A stretch of 50,234 nt of DNA. It comes from Clostridiales bacterium. GTDB taxonomy: Bacteria; Bacillota; Clostridia; Oscillospirales; Oscillospiraceae. The notes under the pieces were generated by a model. That model was not told the DNA's origin. It was given only the letters and a program-made list of their open reading frames with translations, and searched no databases. Of this stretch, positions 41,445 through 49,893 are shown in pieces. Made by a program: the position numbers and the translations under genes. Position 1 is the first letter of the stretch; every line of letters starts with the position of its first letter. Location: assembly GCA_021205725.1 (NCBI GenBank), contig JAJPWY010000082.1, forward strand, positions 1 to 50,234, in the 5' to 3' direction.

Positions 41445-41463
41445 TCGGTTGAACGACTAGACA

Positions 41464-41506
41464 GGCCCCGGAACGTGATATCCCCTCCACGTTCCGGGGC
41501 CTTGTC
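41464..41506 (+). terminator. Terminator of the M23 gene
   Basis: GGCCCCGGAACGTG (41464-41477) and CACGTTCCGGGGCC (41488-41501) form a 14-bp stem, followed by TTGTC. Probably shared with the converging aroD transcript. Confidence 0.85.
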
Positions 41507-41520
41507 ATGTCCTATGAGAT

Positions 41521-42282
41521 TCAGCGTCCCTCCGGCCCCAGCAGAGCCAGCAGCTCTGCCAGCTGTCCGGCTGGGATCTGTCCCGGGGCGGAGGCCCGGG
41601 ACGCAGAGCCGAAGGTGATGGCGGAGCCGAACACCTCTCCCGCCAGGCGGCTCACCGTCCCCAGGCCGCCCATGCTCATGGTGACAATCGGCCGCCTCGT
41701 CTGCCTCGCCGCCCGACCGGTGGCGGAGAGCAGGGCCAGCACGTCCTCGGGGCTATGGGGCATCACCGCCAGCTTGGAGAGATCCGCCCCCAGACCGTCC
41801 ATCCAGATCAGGCGGTCCACCATTTCATCTTCCTCTGGAGTGCGTGCAAAATCGTGGCTGGAGAGCAGTGCCAGCGCCCCTGCCTGATGGCAGCTCCCGA
41901 TGAGGGCGGTCACGTCCTCCCCGGCGGTGAACGCCTCGATATCCACCACATCCGCCACACCGGAGGACGCCAGGGTTTGGATTAGATTTACATAATCTTT
42001 ATGGGATATCTCCTGCTGTCCCCCCTCCGACGCCGTGCGGAAGGTGGCCAGGATGGGCAGCTCTCCCAAGGCGGTACGAAGGGCCGCTCCCGTCTCCAGC
42101 AGGGCCGTCCGGTCTGACCAGTCGGCGAACCAGTCCACCCGCCACTCTACCAGATCGGCGGGGACAGACTTCACCTGCTCCGCCTCGGCCAGCAGGGCCT
42201 CTCTCGTCTCCCCCAGGACGGGGACGGCGATCTTGGGTCGGCCCGAGCCGATGGTCAGGCCCCTTACATTTACAGGCTCCAC
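41521..42282 (-). CDS. aroD: 3-dehydroquinate dehydratase, type I (AroD)
   Basis: A 253-residue class I enzyme that dehydrates 3-dehydroquinate in the shikimate pathway. Schiff-base Lys170 is in DLSKLAVMP and catalytic His143 in SSHDFARTPE, the same numbers as in the well-studied enterobacterial enzyme. EWRVDWF and FRTASEGG complete the substrate site, with a final SAPGQIP loop. It lies 12 bases after aroE in the same operon. It is the last gene before the convergent M23 terminator. Confidence 0.97.
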   Translation of the reverse strand: MEPVNVRGLTIGSGRPKIAVPVLGETREALLAEAEQVKSVPADLVEWRVDWFADWSDRTALLETGAALRTALGELPILATFRTASEGGQQEISHKDYVNLIQTLASSGVADVVDIEAFTAGEDVTALIGSCHQAGALALLSSHDFARTPEEDEMVDRLIWMDGLGADLSKLAVMPHSPEDVLALLSATGRAARQTRRPIVTMSMGGLGTVSRLAGEVFGSAITFGSASRASAPGQIPAGQLAELLALLGPEGR

Positions 42283-42294
42283 GGTGTCCCCTCC

Positions 42295-43176
42295 TCACAA
42301 CCCCATCAGGGGCATGATCTGCTCCACGGGCATCTCCTGTCCCGTCCAGTAGCGGAAGGCCTCCGCTCCCTGATAGAGCACCATCCGGTCGCCGTTCTGG
42401 GTGCGGCAGCCCGTCTCCCGGGCCAGGCGGAGCAGCTCCGTCTCCTTGGGCTCGTAGATGGCGTCGGTGACCGCCAGACCGGGGTAGAAAAAGCTCCCGT
42501 CCGGGACGCAGCTCTGCCCCGCCAGACGGCCCATGCCCACGTTGGTGGCGTTGGACAGGAGGCAGGAGCTTTGAATTTCCTCCCGCAGCCGCTCCCGGCA
42601 GACGGGGTCGTCGTTGTTCAGCTCCCACAGCCGCACCCGGCAGCCCGTCCGGGCCTGAATCTGGGCGGTCAGCGCCTCCGCCTGGGGCCACCGGGGACTT
42701 CTCCGATTGAACACGGCAATCTCCCGGACGCCGCTCAGCGCAGCCTGGGCCAGAATCGCCTTGGCGGCCCCGCCGGTGCCCAGGACGGTGATCTTCTCCC
42801 CGGGCAGGGAGACGCCCAGGTCTGACACCCCTCTGGCCCAGCCCGCTCCGTCGGTGTTGTGGCCGGTCAGGTATCCCCCGTCGTTGACGATGGTGTTCAC
42901 CGCCCCCGCCAGCTGGGCCTCCGGGGCGATCTCGTCCAGATACTCCATCACCCGCTGCTTGTTGGGCATGGAGAGGTTGGCCCCCCGCATGCCGAAGGTG
43001 CGGATGGCGGTGACGGCGTCGCCGATGGTCGGCTCGTCCACGTCAAAGGCTAGGTAGACATAATCCAGTCCCAGCAGCCGGAAGGCGGCGTTGTGCATCA
43101 GGGGGGATTTGGAGTGGGCGGCGGGATGGGCCAGCAGAGCGATCAGCCCGGTGTGGCCGGTGATGGGAATCTCCAT
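42295..43176 (-). CDS. aroE: Shikimate dehydrogenase AroE
   Basis: A 293-residue NADP-dependent enzyme that reduces 3-dehydroshikimate. Substrate motifs are HSKSPLMHNAAF, the catalytic Lys in NLSMPNKQRVM (near 70) and Asp in GHNTDGAGW (near 107). The cofactor loop is VLGTGGAAKAI near 135. ATG 43176 follows AAAGGAGG. The AroE-AroD pair works in sequence on either side of 3-dehydroshikimate. Other shikimate genes are not in the window. Confidence 0.97.
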   Translation of the reverse strand: MEIPITGHTGLIALLAHPAAHSKSPLMHNAAFRLLGLDYVYLAFDVDEPTIGDAVTAIRTFGMRGANLSMPNKQRVMEYLDEIAPEAQLAGAVNTIVNDGGYLTGHNTDGAGWARGVSDLGVSLPGEKITVLGTGGAAKAILAQAALSGVREIAVFNRRSPRWPQAEALTAQIQARTGCRVRLWELNNDDPVCRERLREEIQSSCLLSNATNVGMGRLAGQSCVPDGSFFYPGLAVTDAIYEPKETELLRLARETGCRTQNGDRMVLYQGAEAFRYWTGQEMPVEQIMPLMGL

Positions 43177-43213
43177 GGACGTTTCCTCCTTTGCCGTCAG
43201 TTTTTCCTGCTGC

Positions 43214-43243
43214 CATTATATCAGAGGATGGAGCGTTTTGCCA
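43214..43243 (-). promoter_or_regulatory. Promoter of aroE-aroD
   Basis: On the minus strand a perfect TATAAT (about 43214-43219) with an imperfect -35 (CTGGCA, 18-base spacer). Confidence 0.6.
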
Positions 43244-43250
43244 GAGGGAG

Positions 43251-43296
43251 ATGAAAATGCGCCTCTCCACAGCCCACAAAAGGCTTTGGAGAGGCG
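43251..43296 (-). terminator. Terminator after the DUF554 gene
   Basis: CGCCTCTCCA (43260-43269) pairs with TGGAGAGGCG (43287-43296); on the minus strand CATTTTCAT follows. It separates DUF554 from the aroE promoter. Confidence 0.75.
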
Positions 43297-43307
43297 TGTT
43301 GATACTG

Positions 43308-43997
43308 TCAGATGCCCAGCCATCCGGCCAACGCCACCCAAATCACCGGCACCGCCAGGGCAGGGAGCAGGTTCAGCGTCTTACAGTCCTTGATACCCAG
43401 GATGCTCAGGCCGGAGCTGGCGATGAGAAAGCCACCTACAATGGAAATTTCGGTCATCATGGCCTCCGTCATAAAGGAGCCCAGGAGGGTGGCCAGCAGG
43501 TAGATTGCTCCCTGCCAGCAGAACAGGACGCCGCCGGCAATGGCGATGCCGATGCCGTAGGTGGAGGCCAGCACCATGGAGGTCACCAGATCCAGGGTGG
43601 CGTTGGTGAACAGATAGGTGTTGTCCCCGTAGAGGGCGCTGTTGATGGGGCCGAGGATGGAGAGGGTGCCGATGCAGAACAGGAGGATGGCGGTGGACAG
43701 CCCCTCCCCCAATCGGCTGCCCGACCCGGAGCGGCTCTCCGTCAGGCGATGGAACCGGCCGTTCAGATCCAGGGCCGTCCCCATCAGGCCCCCCAGGGCC
43801 AGGCTGATGATGAACAGCACCGGATACTGACTGTTGGGCATATTCTGCACCACCGAGTTGATGCCCAGCCCGGTGGCGGCCAGACCGCAGGCGGTGAACA
43901 GCACCGACTGATACTCCGGCTTCAGGCCCCGTTTCACCAGGCTACCCACCACGCTGCCCGTCAGGATGCAACAGGTATTCACGATCGTCCCCAGCAT
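43308..43997 (-). CDS. DUF554 family membrane protein (YdfK/YqgA type)
   Basis: A 229-residue protein with six or seven hydrophobic segments. The start GTIVNTCCILTGSVVGSLVK, the middle ILLFCIGTLSILGPINSAL and the glycine-rich EISIVGGFLIASSGLSILGI are family marks. DUF554 members are putative transporters; none has a firmly known substrate. Upstream (minus direction) is rmlB, 54 bases away with no clear terminator, so it could be read from the glycan operon. It has its own terminator. Confidence 0.88.
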   Translation of the reverse strand: MLGTIVNTCCILTGSVVGSLVKRGLKPEYQSVLFTACGLAATGLGINSVVQNMPNSQYPVLFIISLALGGLMGTALDLNGRFHRLTESRSGSGSRLGEGLSTAILLFCIGTLSILGPINSALYGDNTYLFTNATLDLVTSMVLASTYGIGIAIAGGVLFCWQGAIYLLATLLGSFMTEAMMTEISIVGGFLIASSGLSILGIKDCKTLNLLPALAVPVIWVALAGWLGI

Positions 43998-44051
43998 GGG
44001 CGTCTCCTCTCTGTCAGGGGTGGGCCGATGGGGGACGCCCCTGTCCCTCCG

Positions 44052-45071
44052 TCACCGGTTCCCGTACATTTTCTCGTAATAGTTCTGATACTCCCCGGAG
44101 ATGATGGTCTCCCACCATTCACGATTGTCCAGATACCACTGAATGGTCTTTTTGATGCCGTCCCGGAACTTCGTCTCCGGCAGCCAGCCCAGCTCGTTGT
44201 GGATCTTGGTGGGGTCGATGGCGTAGCGCATATCGTGGCCCTTCCGGTCGGTGACGAAGGTGATGAGGCTCTCCGGCTTGCCCAGCTCGTGGCAGATGAG
44301 CTTGACGATGTCGATGTTCGCCATCTCGTTGTGGCCGCCGATGTTGTACACCTCGCCTACCCGGCCCTTGCGCACCACCAGGTCGATGGCCTTGCAGTGA
44401 TCCTCCACATACAGCCAGTCCCGGACGTTCTTCCCCTCGCCGTAGACGGGCAGGGGCTTGTCGTTCAGGGCGTTGGCGATCATCAGGGGGATGAGCTTCT
44501 CCGGGAAGTGATAGGGGCCGTAGTTGTTGGAGCAGCGGCTCACCGTCACCGGCAGACCGTAGGTGCGATGATAGGCCAGCACCAGCAGATCGGCTCCCGC
44601 CTTGGAGGAGCTGTAGGGGGAGCTGGTGTGGATGGGAGTCTTCTCGGTGAAGAACAGGTCGGGCCGGTCTAAGGGCAGGTCGCCGTAGACCTCGTCGGTG
44701 GAGACCTGGTGATACCGGGTGATACCGTACTTCCGGCAGGCGTCCATCAGGGTGGCGGTGCCGATGATGTTGGTCTGGAGGAAGATGCCCGGGTCCTCGA
44801 TGGAGCGGTCCACATGGCTCTCCGCGGCGAAGTTCACCACCACGTCGGGGTGCTCCTCCTCAAAGAGCTGCTCCACCGCCGCCCGGTCACAGATGTCGCC
44901 CCTGACGAACCGGAAGCCGGGGTCGTCCATCACCGGGGCCAGGGTGGAGAGATTGCCCGCATAGGTCAGCTTGTCCAGGCAGACGATCCGATCCTCCGGG
45001 TGCTGCTTTCTCATATAGAAGATAAAGTTGGAGCCGATAAACCCGGCTCCGCCGGTCACGATGTACGTCAT
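44052..45071 (-). CDS. rfbB: dTDP-glucose 4,6-dehydratase RmlB (RfbB)
   Basis: A 339-residue short-chain dehydrogenase-fold enzyme that makes dTDP-4-keto-6-deoxyglucose. NAD site [13 protein letters not shown] at the start; substrate loop [13 protein letters not shown] near 80; catalytic Tyr-x3-Lys in [11 protein letters not shown] near 150-155; [10 protein letters not shown] has the Thr-Asp-Glu triad. It overlaps rfbA by 4 bases (ATGA at 45068-45071). rmlC and rmlD are not in the window, so the final sugar need not be rhamnose. Confidence 0.97.
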   Translation of the reverse strand: MTYIVTGGAGFIGSNFIFYMRKQHPEDRIVCLDKLTYAGNLSTLAPVMDDPGFRFVRGDICDRAAVEQLFEEEHPDVVVNFAAESHVDRSIEDPGIFLQTNIIGTATLMDACRKYGITRYHQVSTDEVYGDLPLDRPDLFFTEKTPIHTSSPYSSSKAGADLLVLAYHRTYGLPVTVSRCSNNYGPYHFPEKLIPLMIANALNDKPLPVYGEGKNVRDWLYVEDHCKAIDLVVRKGRVGEVYNIGGHNEMANIDIVKLICHELGKPESLITFVTDRKGHDMRYAIDPTKIHNELGWLPETKFRDGIKKTIQWYLDNREWWETIISGEYQNYYEKMYGNR

Positions 45072-45991
45072 CTCAGCGGTTTCCTCCCGTCGTCTTTTTT
45101 TCGTACCGAGCTGACCACCTTGCTGTCCGCCACGTTTTTCAGGTGGTGTCCGTAGGGGGATTTGCCGTATTTTTCGGCGGAGGCCATCAGCTCGTCCCGG
45201 TCGATCCAGTCATAGCGGTAGGCAATCTCCTCCGGGGCGGAGATCTTGATGCCCTGGCGCTGCTCCACCATGCGCACGAACAGGGCGGCCTCCACCAGGC
45301 TGTCCATAGTGCCGGTGTCCAGCCAGGCATAGCCCCGGCCCAGCAGCTCCACCGACAGGTTGCCCTCGTTCAGATAGAGCTCGTTGAGGGAGGTGATCTC
45401 CAGCTCTCCCCGGGGGGAGAACTTCACCTGTTTGGCCTTCTCCGCCACCCCGGCGGGATAGAAGTACAGGCCGGTGATAGCATAGTTGCTTTTGGGGTGC
45501 TCCGGCTTCTCCTCCACGGAGAGCACCTTGCCGTCCCCGTCAAACTCCACCACGCCGAACCGCTCCGGGTCGTTGACGTAGTAGCCAAAGACGGTGGCCT
45601 TGCCCCGTTTGGCCGCCCTCGTCGCCGAGCGCAGGGTGTGGGAAAAGCCGCTGCCGTAAAAGATGTTGTCTCCCAGTATCATGGCGCAGCTGTCGTCTCC
45701 GATGAACTCCTCCCCGATGAGGAACGCCTGGGCCAGGCCCTCCGGCTTGGGCTGCACCGCATAAGAGAGGTTGACCCCAAACTGGCTCCCGTCCTCCATC
45801 AGCTCCTGAAACCGGGGGATGTCCTGGGGGGTGGAGATGATGAGGATGTCCCGGATCCCCGCCAGCATCAGGGTGGAGAGGGGATAATAGATCATGGGCT
45901 TGTCGTACACCGGGAGCAGCTGCTTGGATGTCACCCGGGTCAGGGGATACAGCCGGGTACCGGAGCCTCCGGCCAGAATGATACCTTTCAT
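45068..45991 (-). CDS. rfbA: Glucose-1-phosphate thymidylyltransferase RmlA (RfbA)
   Basis: A 307-residue nucleotidyltransferase that makes dTDP-glucose from dTTP and glucose 1-phosphate. The start [20 protein letters not shown] and later [20 protein letters not shown] are signatures; GDNIFYGSG holds the metal Asp and [19 protein letters not shown] the sugar site. ATG 45991 was chosen because GGAGG lies 7 bases before it; the longer frame to 46210 overlaps the acyltransferase and is rejected. Feedback inhibition by the dTDP-sugar is known for the family. Confidence 0.97.
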   Translation of the reverse strand: MKGIILAGGSGTRLYPLTRVTSKQLLPVYDKPMIYYPLSTLMLAGIRDILIISTPQDIPRFQELMEDGSQFGVNLSYAVQPKPEGLAQAFLIGEEFIGDDSCAMILGDNIFYGSGFSHTLRSATRAAKRGKATVFGYYVNDPERFGVVEFDGDGKVLSVEEKPEHPKSNYAITGLYFYPAGVAEKAKQVKFSPRGELEITSLNELYLNEGNLSVELLGRGYAWLDTGTMDSLVEAALFVRMVEQRQGIKISAPEEIAYRYDWIDRDELMASAEKYGKSPYGHHLKNVADSKVVSSVRKKDDGRKPLR

Positions 45992-46043
45992 CTCAGGGCC
46001 TCCTTTGTCTCTTTGGGCAGATTTCTCTCTGTGCGCTCTCTCA

Positions 46044-46616
46044 TCAGGGCACAGTGTATTCCTCAGGCTGGAGCACCCGCAGCACCCGGGCGGGATTGCC
46101 CGCCACCACCGTATTGTCCGGCACGTCGTGGGTGACGATGCTGCCGGAGCCGACGATGGCGTTCTTTCCGATATAGTTGCAGCTGGGCAGGATGACCGCC
46201 CGGGCCGCAATCCACGCCCCGTCCCCTACAATCAGGTGGGAGACCGGCATGCTCTCCGGCGTCAGCTCCACCCGCTCCGGGCCTAAATTATGGTCGTGGG
46301 TCAGCACCTTGGCCCCCTCGGAGAACCACACGTCGTCCCCGATGACCACGCCGCCCACATAGTCGATCTGCACGTTGGCGGACAGGCCAACCCGGGCGCC
46401 AATCTTGATGGTGTGGGGCTTCGTCTCCGGGGTCTTGCTCTCCCCTGTCCGCCGATGGCCCAGGAGGATGGTGACATGGTTGGAGATGTAGCTGGGATTT
46501 GGGCCGATGTCAAATACCGCTCGATAGGCCCAGATGCGCAGCTTGTTCAGGCCAGGCAGCTCGAACAGGGTCAGGCCGAAAATCATCTGTACCAGCCGCT
46601 GAATCGCATTTTTCAT
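46044..46616 (-). CDS. Hexapeptide-repeat O-acyltransferase (LbH, WbbJ/maltose-acetyltransferase type)
   Basis: A 190-residue protein with a left-handed beta-helix made of hexapeptide turns ([40 protein letters not shown]). The active-site His lies in LTHDHNLG near residue 113. It likely moves an acetyl or other acyl group onto a hydroxyl of the surface sugar. The N-terminal 45 residues are an extra helical part. The gene sits between the small transporter pair and rmlA; an alternative role in making an N-acyl amino sugar is possible. Confidence 0.9.
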   Translation of the reverse strand: MKNAIQRLVQMIFGLTLFELPGLNKLRIWAYRAVFDIGPNPSYISNHVTILLGHRRTGESKTPETKPHTIKIGARVGLSANVQIDYVGGVVIGDDVWFSEGAKVLTHDHNLGPERVELTPESMPVSHLIVGDGAWIAARAVILPSCNYIGKNAIVGSGSIVTHDVPDNTVVAGNPARVLRVLQPEEYTVP

Positions 46617-46620
46617 TTTC

Positions 46621-47007
46621 TCAGCCTCCCAATGCTGCCGTCAGGCCGATGGCCGCCGACAGCTCCTGGAAATCCACCCGGGAGACGATGATGCCCACAA
46701 TGATGAGCAGGGCTCCCGCCACCTTTTTCACCGTGGGCTTCTCCTTGAAGCAGACGGCGGATAGAATAATGATCCAGATGAAGCTGGTAGAGGTGATGCA
46801 GGGCAGCACCGACAGGGGCAGATCCCGCAGGGCCATGGCGTTGAGGAAAAGAGATACCACCATCAGCACATAAGCGGAGATGACCCTGACGTTTAAGTAC
46901 TTTTTCAGAAAAGAGGTATGCTCCCGCCCCGCCTCGGTTTTCAGCAGGAGCTGTCCCACCACGGCCACCAGCACGGAGCCCATGGCATACAGATAGCTAA
47001 TGGTCAT
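46621..47007 (-). CDS. Small EamA/SMR-like membrane protein, second of a pair
   Basis: A 128-residue protein with four hydrophobic helices, the size of one EamA/SMR unit. VKKVAGALLIIVGIIVSR near the end is typical of that superfamily. It overlaps the next gene upstream (46997-47007) by 11 bases. By size and pairing it resembles ArnE/ArnF, which move an undecaprenyl-phosphate-linked sugar across the membrane. Here the partner sugar would be the product of the GtrB-like transferase. It ends 4 bases before the acyltransferase start. Confidence 0.8.
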   Translation of the reverse strand: MTISYLYAMGSVLVAVVGQLLLKTEAGREHTSFLKKYLNVRVISAYVLMVVSLFLNAMALRDLPLSVLPCITSTSFIWIIILSAVCFKEKPTVKKVAGALLIIVGIIVSRVDFQELSAAIGLTAALGG

Positions 47008-47356
47008 CGGACATACTCACCACCATTCCCAAAATAATAATCCCCATACCGATGATGTTCTGGACTGTGATCGTCTCGTGGAACAGCACCACTGCCCAGA
47101 AGAAGAACAGGACGTAGGTTCCGCCCTTTCGCATATAGGCGGTTCCCAGGGGCATCCGCTCCAGCATCAGCTGCCAGCAGATGGCATCCACGCCAAAGAT
47201 GCCCACCGAAATCGCATAGAACAGGCAGAACCCAAAGGACAGGGTGGGATACTGGCCCGCCACCTTGAGCATTGCCGTGCTCAGGCTCTCGATAAAGATG
47301 ACGAAAGCCACCATCAGGTACAGATTGCGCTTTTTGGATAAGAATTGATTGATCAA
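46997..47356 (-). CDS. Small EamA/SMR-like membrane protein, first of a pair
   Basis: A 119-residue protein with four hydrophobic helices. FIESLSTAMLKVAGQY and LGTAYMRKGGTYVLFFFWAV match the SMR/EamA half-unit, including the helix-1 Glu of SMR transporters and the LGTAY-type turn. It overlaps the following half-transporter by 11 bases, so the two products probably form a dual-topology heterodimer. The likely cargo is a lipid-linked sugar made by this cluster (inference from context). Confidence 0.8.
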   Translation of the reverse strand: MINQFLSKKRNLYLMVAFVIFIESLSTAMLKVAGQYPTLSFGFCLFYAISVGIFGVDAICWQLMLERMPLGTAYMRKGGTYVLFFFWAVVLFHETITVQNIIGMGIIILGMVVSMSDDH

Positions 47357-47378
47357 GACTGGGCGCCTCCCATTGTCA

Positions 47379-48689
47379 CTAGATATTGCACACGATCATA
47401 CGCAGCTTGCCGTTGGGGTCGGCGGGGATCTCCTCCAGCCACTCATATTCGAATTGGAACTCATGGTTGAGCACCGGGGCGAACAGCTCGGTATACCGCC
47501 GTTCGATCTCCCCGTTGCTCAGGGTGGAGGCCGGGTCCTTGACCAGCTGGATACGGATCCGGTCGTAGCTCTCCTGAATGAACCGGCTCTGAACGATGTC
47601 CAGATTGGTAGCGTAGTTCACCACCACCTCGATGTTGCCCCACTCGGTCACGGAGCCGTCCCTGTGGCGGATGACATCGTTCATCCGGCCCAGGATGGCG
47701 GTGATGAACCGGATGCCCTCCTTCTGGTAGCTCTCCATCCGATCCCGGGTGGTGTAGTTGATGAGGGGCAGGTCGGTCTTGAACAGGGGGGTCACCGCCG
47801 CCATGCCGTTGTCCGCCGGGTGGCCGTCGTCGTCATAGATGTTGATGACGTGGGTGTCGTTGTTGACCACAAACTCCTTACTGCCCGGCAGCCGGGTGGC
47901 GCAGCTGCCCACCTCAGACAGGCCGTAGGCGTTGAGCAGGCCGGGGCCGAACATCTCCAGCAGCAGCCGCTCGGACTGGCTGTCCAGCATCTCGCTGATG
48001 GGGGCGTACAGCTTGGGCTGCCACAGGTAGAGGTGATTCTCCTTGGCGTACTTGGCCACCCGCACCAGGACGTTTTTGTGGGTGTAGAGGAAATAGGGCT
48101 TGTAGTCGTTGATCTCCTGGAGCAGCTGCTCGCTGGGGATACGGTTTTTGATGGAGTCGGACATCTCCTTCCACCGGGTGTCCACCAGTTTGGCCATCAG
48201 GGACTTTTTGCCCCCGGTGGTGGTGTGGAGGGAGTTGGGCCGGTGGAGGTTCTTGTGGACGATGGGGATAAAGCCCCCCATCATCAGCACCCGCATCCAG
48301 TTGGCCTGGGCAGCGGCGTTCTCCCGGGGGGAGAACAGGGTTTTCAGGGGCAGCCCGGTGGAGCCACTGGTGGGGTTGACGTGCCAGTCCCGGTATTTCT
48401 CCGGGTGCTCCGCCAGCTCCCGGTCTGTCCAGTCCCGTAGCTCCTCCTTGGTCAGGAGGGGGAACTTGTACAGGTCGGCGGCGGTGTAGTAGTCCTCCGG
48501 CGTGGTGCCGGTGGCCTCGAACCGGGCCCGGTAAAAGGGGATCTCATAGGCCCGGACCATCAGCGCATGGATGCGCTCGTCCTGCTTGGCCTTTGTTTTT
48601 TTCAGATCCCGGGGCGGCTTTTTCTCCAGGGTGGCCAGAGTCGCCGCCATGAGCAGCGGCTCGATCTTTCGGTCGGTGGCGTAAGACAT
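47379..48689 (-). CDS. CapK/PaaK-family adenylate-forming enzyme
   Basis: A 436-residue protein of the phenylacetate-CoA ligase/CapK group, common in capsule clusters. The phosphate loop is NPTSGSTGLPLKTLF near residue 107; YGLSEVGSCATRL near 255 and NYTTRDRMESYQKEG near 310 carry the adenylation motifs. It would activate a carboxylic acid as its adenylate. In this cluster the natural reading is that the activated acid is attached to a sugar or to the product of the neighbouring ATP-grasp enzyme; this is inference. It starts 15 bases after the ATP-grasp gene. Confidence 0.88.
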   Translation of the reverse strand: MSYATDRKIEPLLMAATLATLEKKPPRDLKKTKAKQDERIHALMVRAYEIPFYRARFEATGTTPEDYYTAADLYKFPLLTKEELRDWTDRELAEHPEKYRDWHVNPTSGSTGLPLKTLFSPRENAAAQANWMRVLMMGGFIPIVHKNLHRPNSLHTTTGGKKSLMAKLVDTRWKEMSDSIKNRIPSEQLLQEINDYKPYFLYTHKNVLVRVAKYAKENHLYLWQPKLYAPISEMLDSQSERLLLEMFGPGLLNAYGLSEVGSCATRLPGSKEFVVNNDTHVINIYDDDGHPADNGMAAVTPLFKTDLPLINYTTRDRMESYQKEGIRFITAILGRMNDVIRHRDGSVTEWGNIEVVVNYATNLDIVQSRFIQESYDRIRIQLVKDPASTLSNGEIERRYTELFAPVLNHEFQFEYEWLEEIPADPNGKLRMIVCNI

Positions 48690-48704
48690 ACTCTCTCCCC
48701 TCCG

Positions 48705-49892
48705 TCAGTCGATGGTGACCTTTACCTGGGACATGGCCCGCTCCATAACCGCCTTGGCCTCGTCCACCGTGTCGCCCACGGTGATGATCATGCCAAACCG
48801 ATCCGGGCCCTTGCGGAATTTCCGCACCTTTTCCCCCTGCTTCACGTCGAAGGAGAGGCTGATGATGCGGGGGTCAGGGGTGACGCCGCTGGTGTCGATG
48901 GACTGCACTACGCCGGTCTTTTCCGCACAGAACACCATCTCCACATTGGCCTGAGGCTTCGCCAGCACCGGGGTAAAGTCCACGTCCTCCCCCATATTGA
49001 TCTGTAGAATTTTCTCGTTGTAATCGAAGCCGTAGTACAGGCTGGTCAGCTCCACCAGGCCAGTAGCGCCCGCCCGGGCGCCGATCTCCAGCACATAGGT
49101 CTTGCCGTCGCAGAGGATGAAGTCGGCGTTGATGGCGCAGTTGTCGATGCCCAGGGCTTCGATGGCCAGACGGGTCTGCTCCTTACAGTCGGCGATGATC
49201 TCCTCGTCGATCTCATAGGGGGCAAAGTGGCCGATGGGCACCCCGGTATCTCCCTGGAACACATAGTCTCCGTGGGGCAGGACGAACTGGATCTCCCCAT
49301 GCCAGACACAGGCCTGGGCGCCGAATTCCCGGCCCACCAGATACTTCTCGATCAGGTATTTGTCGGAACGGGTGTTGTTCTTCGCCTCCTGCCAGGCGTA
49401 GGGGATATCCTCCGGGCCGTTGACCCGGGTGATGCCCCGGCTGCCGGAGGAGTCCACCGACTTGAAGATCACCGGATAGCCGATCTCCTCACAGATGTCC
49501 TCCGGATCGCTGTTGTCGATGTCCACATAGGCGCACCGGGCGGTACGTACCCCGTGGGCCAGGAATGCCTGCTTCATCAGCCGCTTGTCCTGAGCCCGGC
49601 GGGCAGCCTCCTCCGTAGGGCCGGTGAGTCCCAGCCGGTCACAGAGGTAGCCCTGGGCGGGGACGCACACGTCAGTGCCGCTGACGCAGACGCCGCTGAT
49701 GCCCTCCTCCCGGGCAATCTCCAGCAGCTTCTCCTGGTCGGTCGTGTTGACATAATACACCTTGTCCGCATACTGGAAGCCGGGGTAGTTACCCAGGATG
49801 CTGGCCACGATGGTATAATAGCCCATCTCCCTGGCCTTGACGATCAGGGGCACCTGATAGATGCCGGCGCCCAAAATCAGAACTTTCTTCAT
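48705..49892 (-). CDS. ATP-grasp carboxylate-amine ligase-like protein
   Basis: A 395-residue protein in the carbamoyl-phosphate-synthase/biotin-carboxylase-like ATP-grasp group. The Rossmann-like start is KVLILGAGIYQVPLIVKARE; the ATP loop is VIFKSVDSSGSRGITRV near 140; metal and nucleotide residues are in DYVFQGDTG and YVLEIGARAGATGLVEL near 285. Such enzymes join an acid, through its acyl phosphate, to an amine. ATG 49892 is 9 bases after GGAGGTTGG; the frame to 49949 has no site. The start lies one base after the GtrB-like stop, so the pair is coupled. Confidence 0.9.
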   Translation of the reverse strand: MKKVLILGAGIYQVPLIVKAREMGYYTIVASILGNYPGFQYADKVYYVNTTDQEKLLEIAREEGISGVCVSGTDVCVPAQGYLCDRLGLTGPTEEAARRAQDKRLMKQAFLAHGVRTARCAYVDIDNSDPEDICEEIGYPVIFKSVDSSGSRGITRVNGPEDIPYAWQEAKNNTRSDKYLIEKYLVGREFGAQACVWHGEIQFVLPHGDYVFQGDTGVPIGHFAPYEIDEEIIADCKEQTRLAIEALGIDNCAINADFILCDGKTYVLEIGARAGATGLVELTSLYYGFDYNEKILQINMGEDVDFTPVLAKPQANVEMVFCAEKTGVVQSIDTSGVTPDPRIISLSFDVKQGEKVRKFRKGPDRFGMIITVGDTVDEAKAVMERAMSQVKVTID

Positions 49893-49893
49893 G

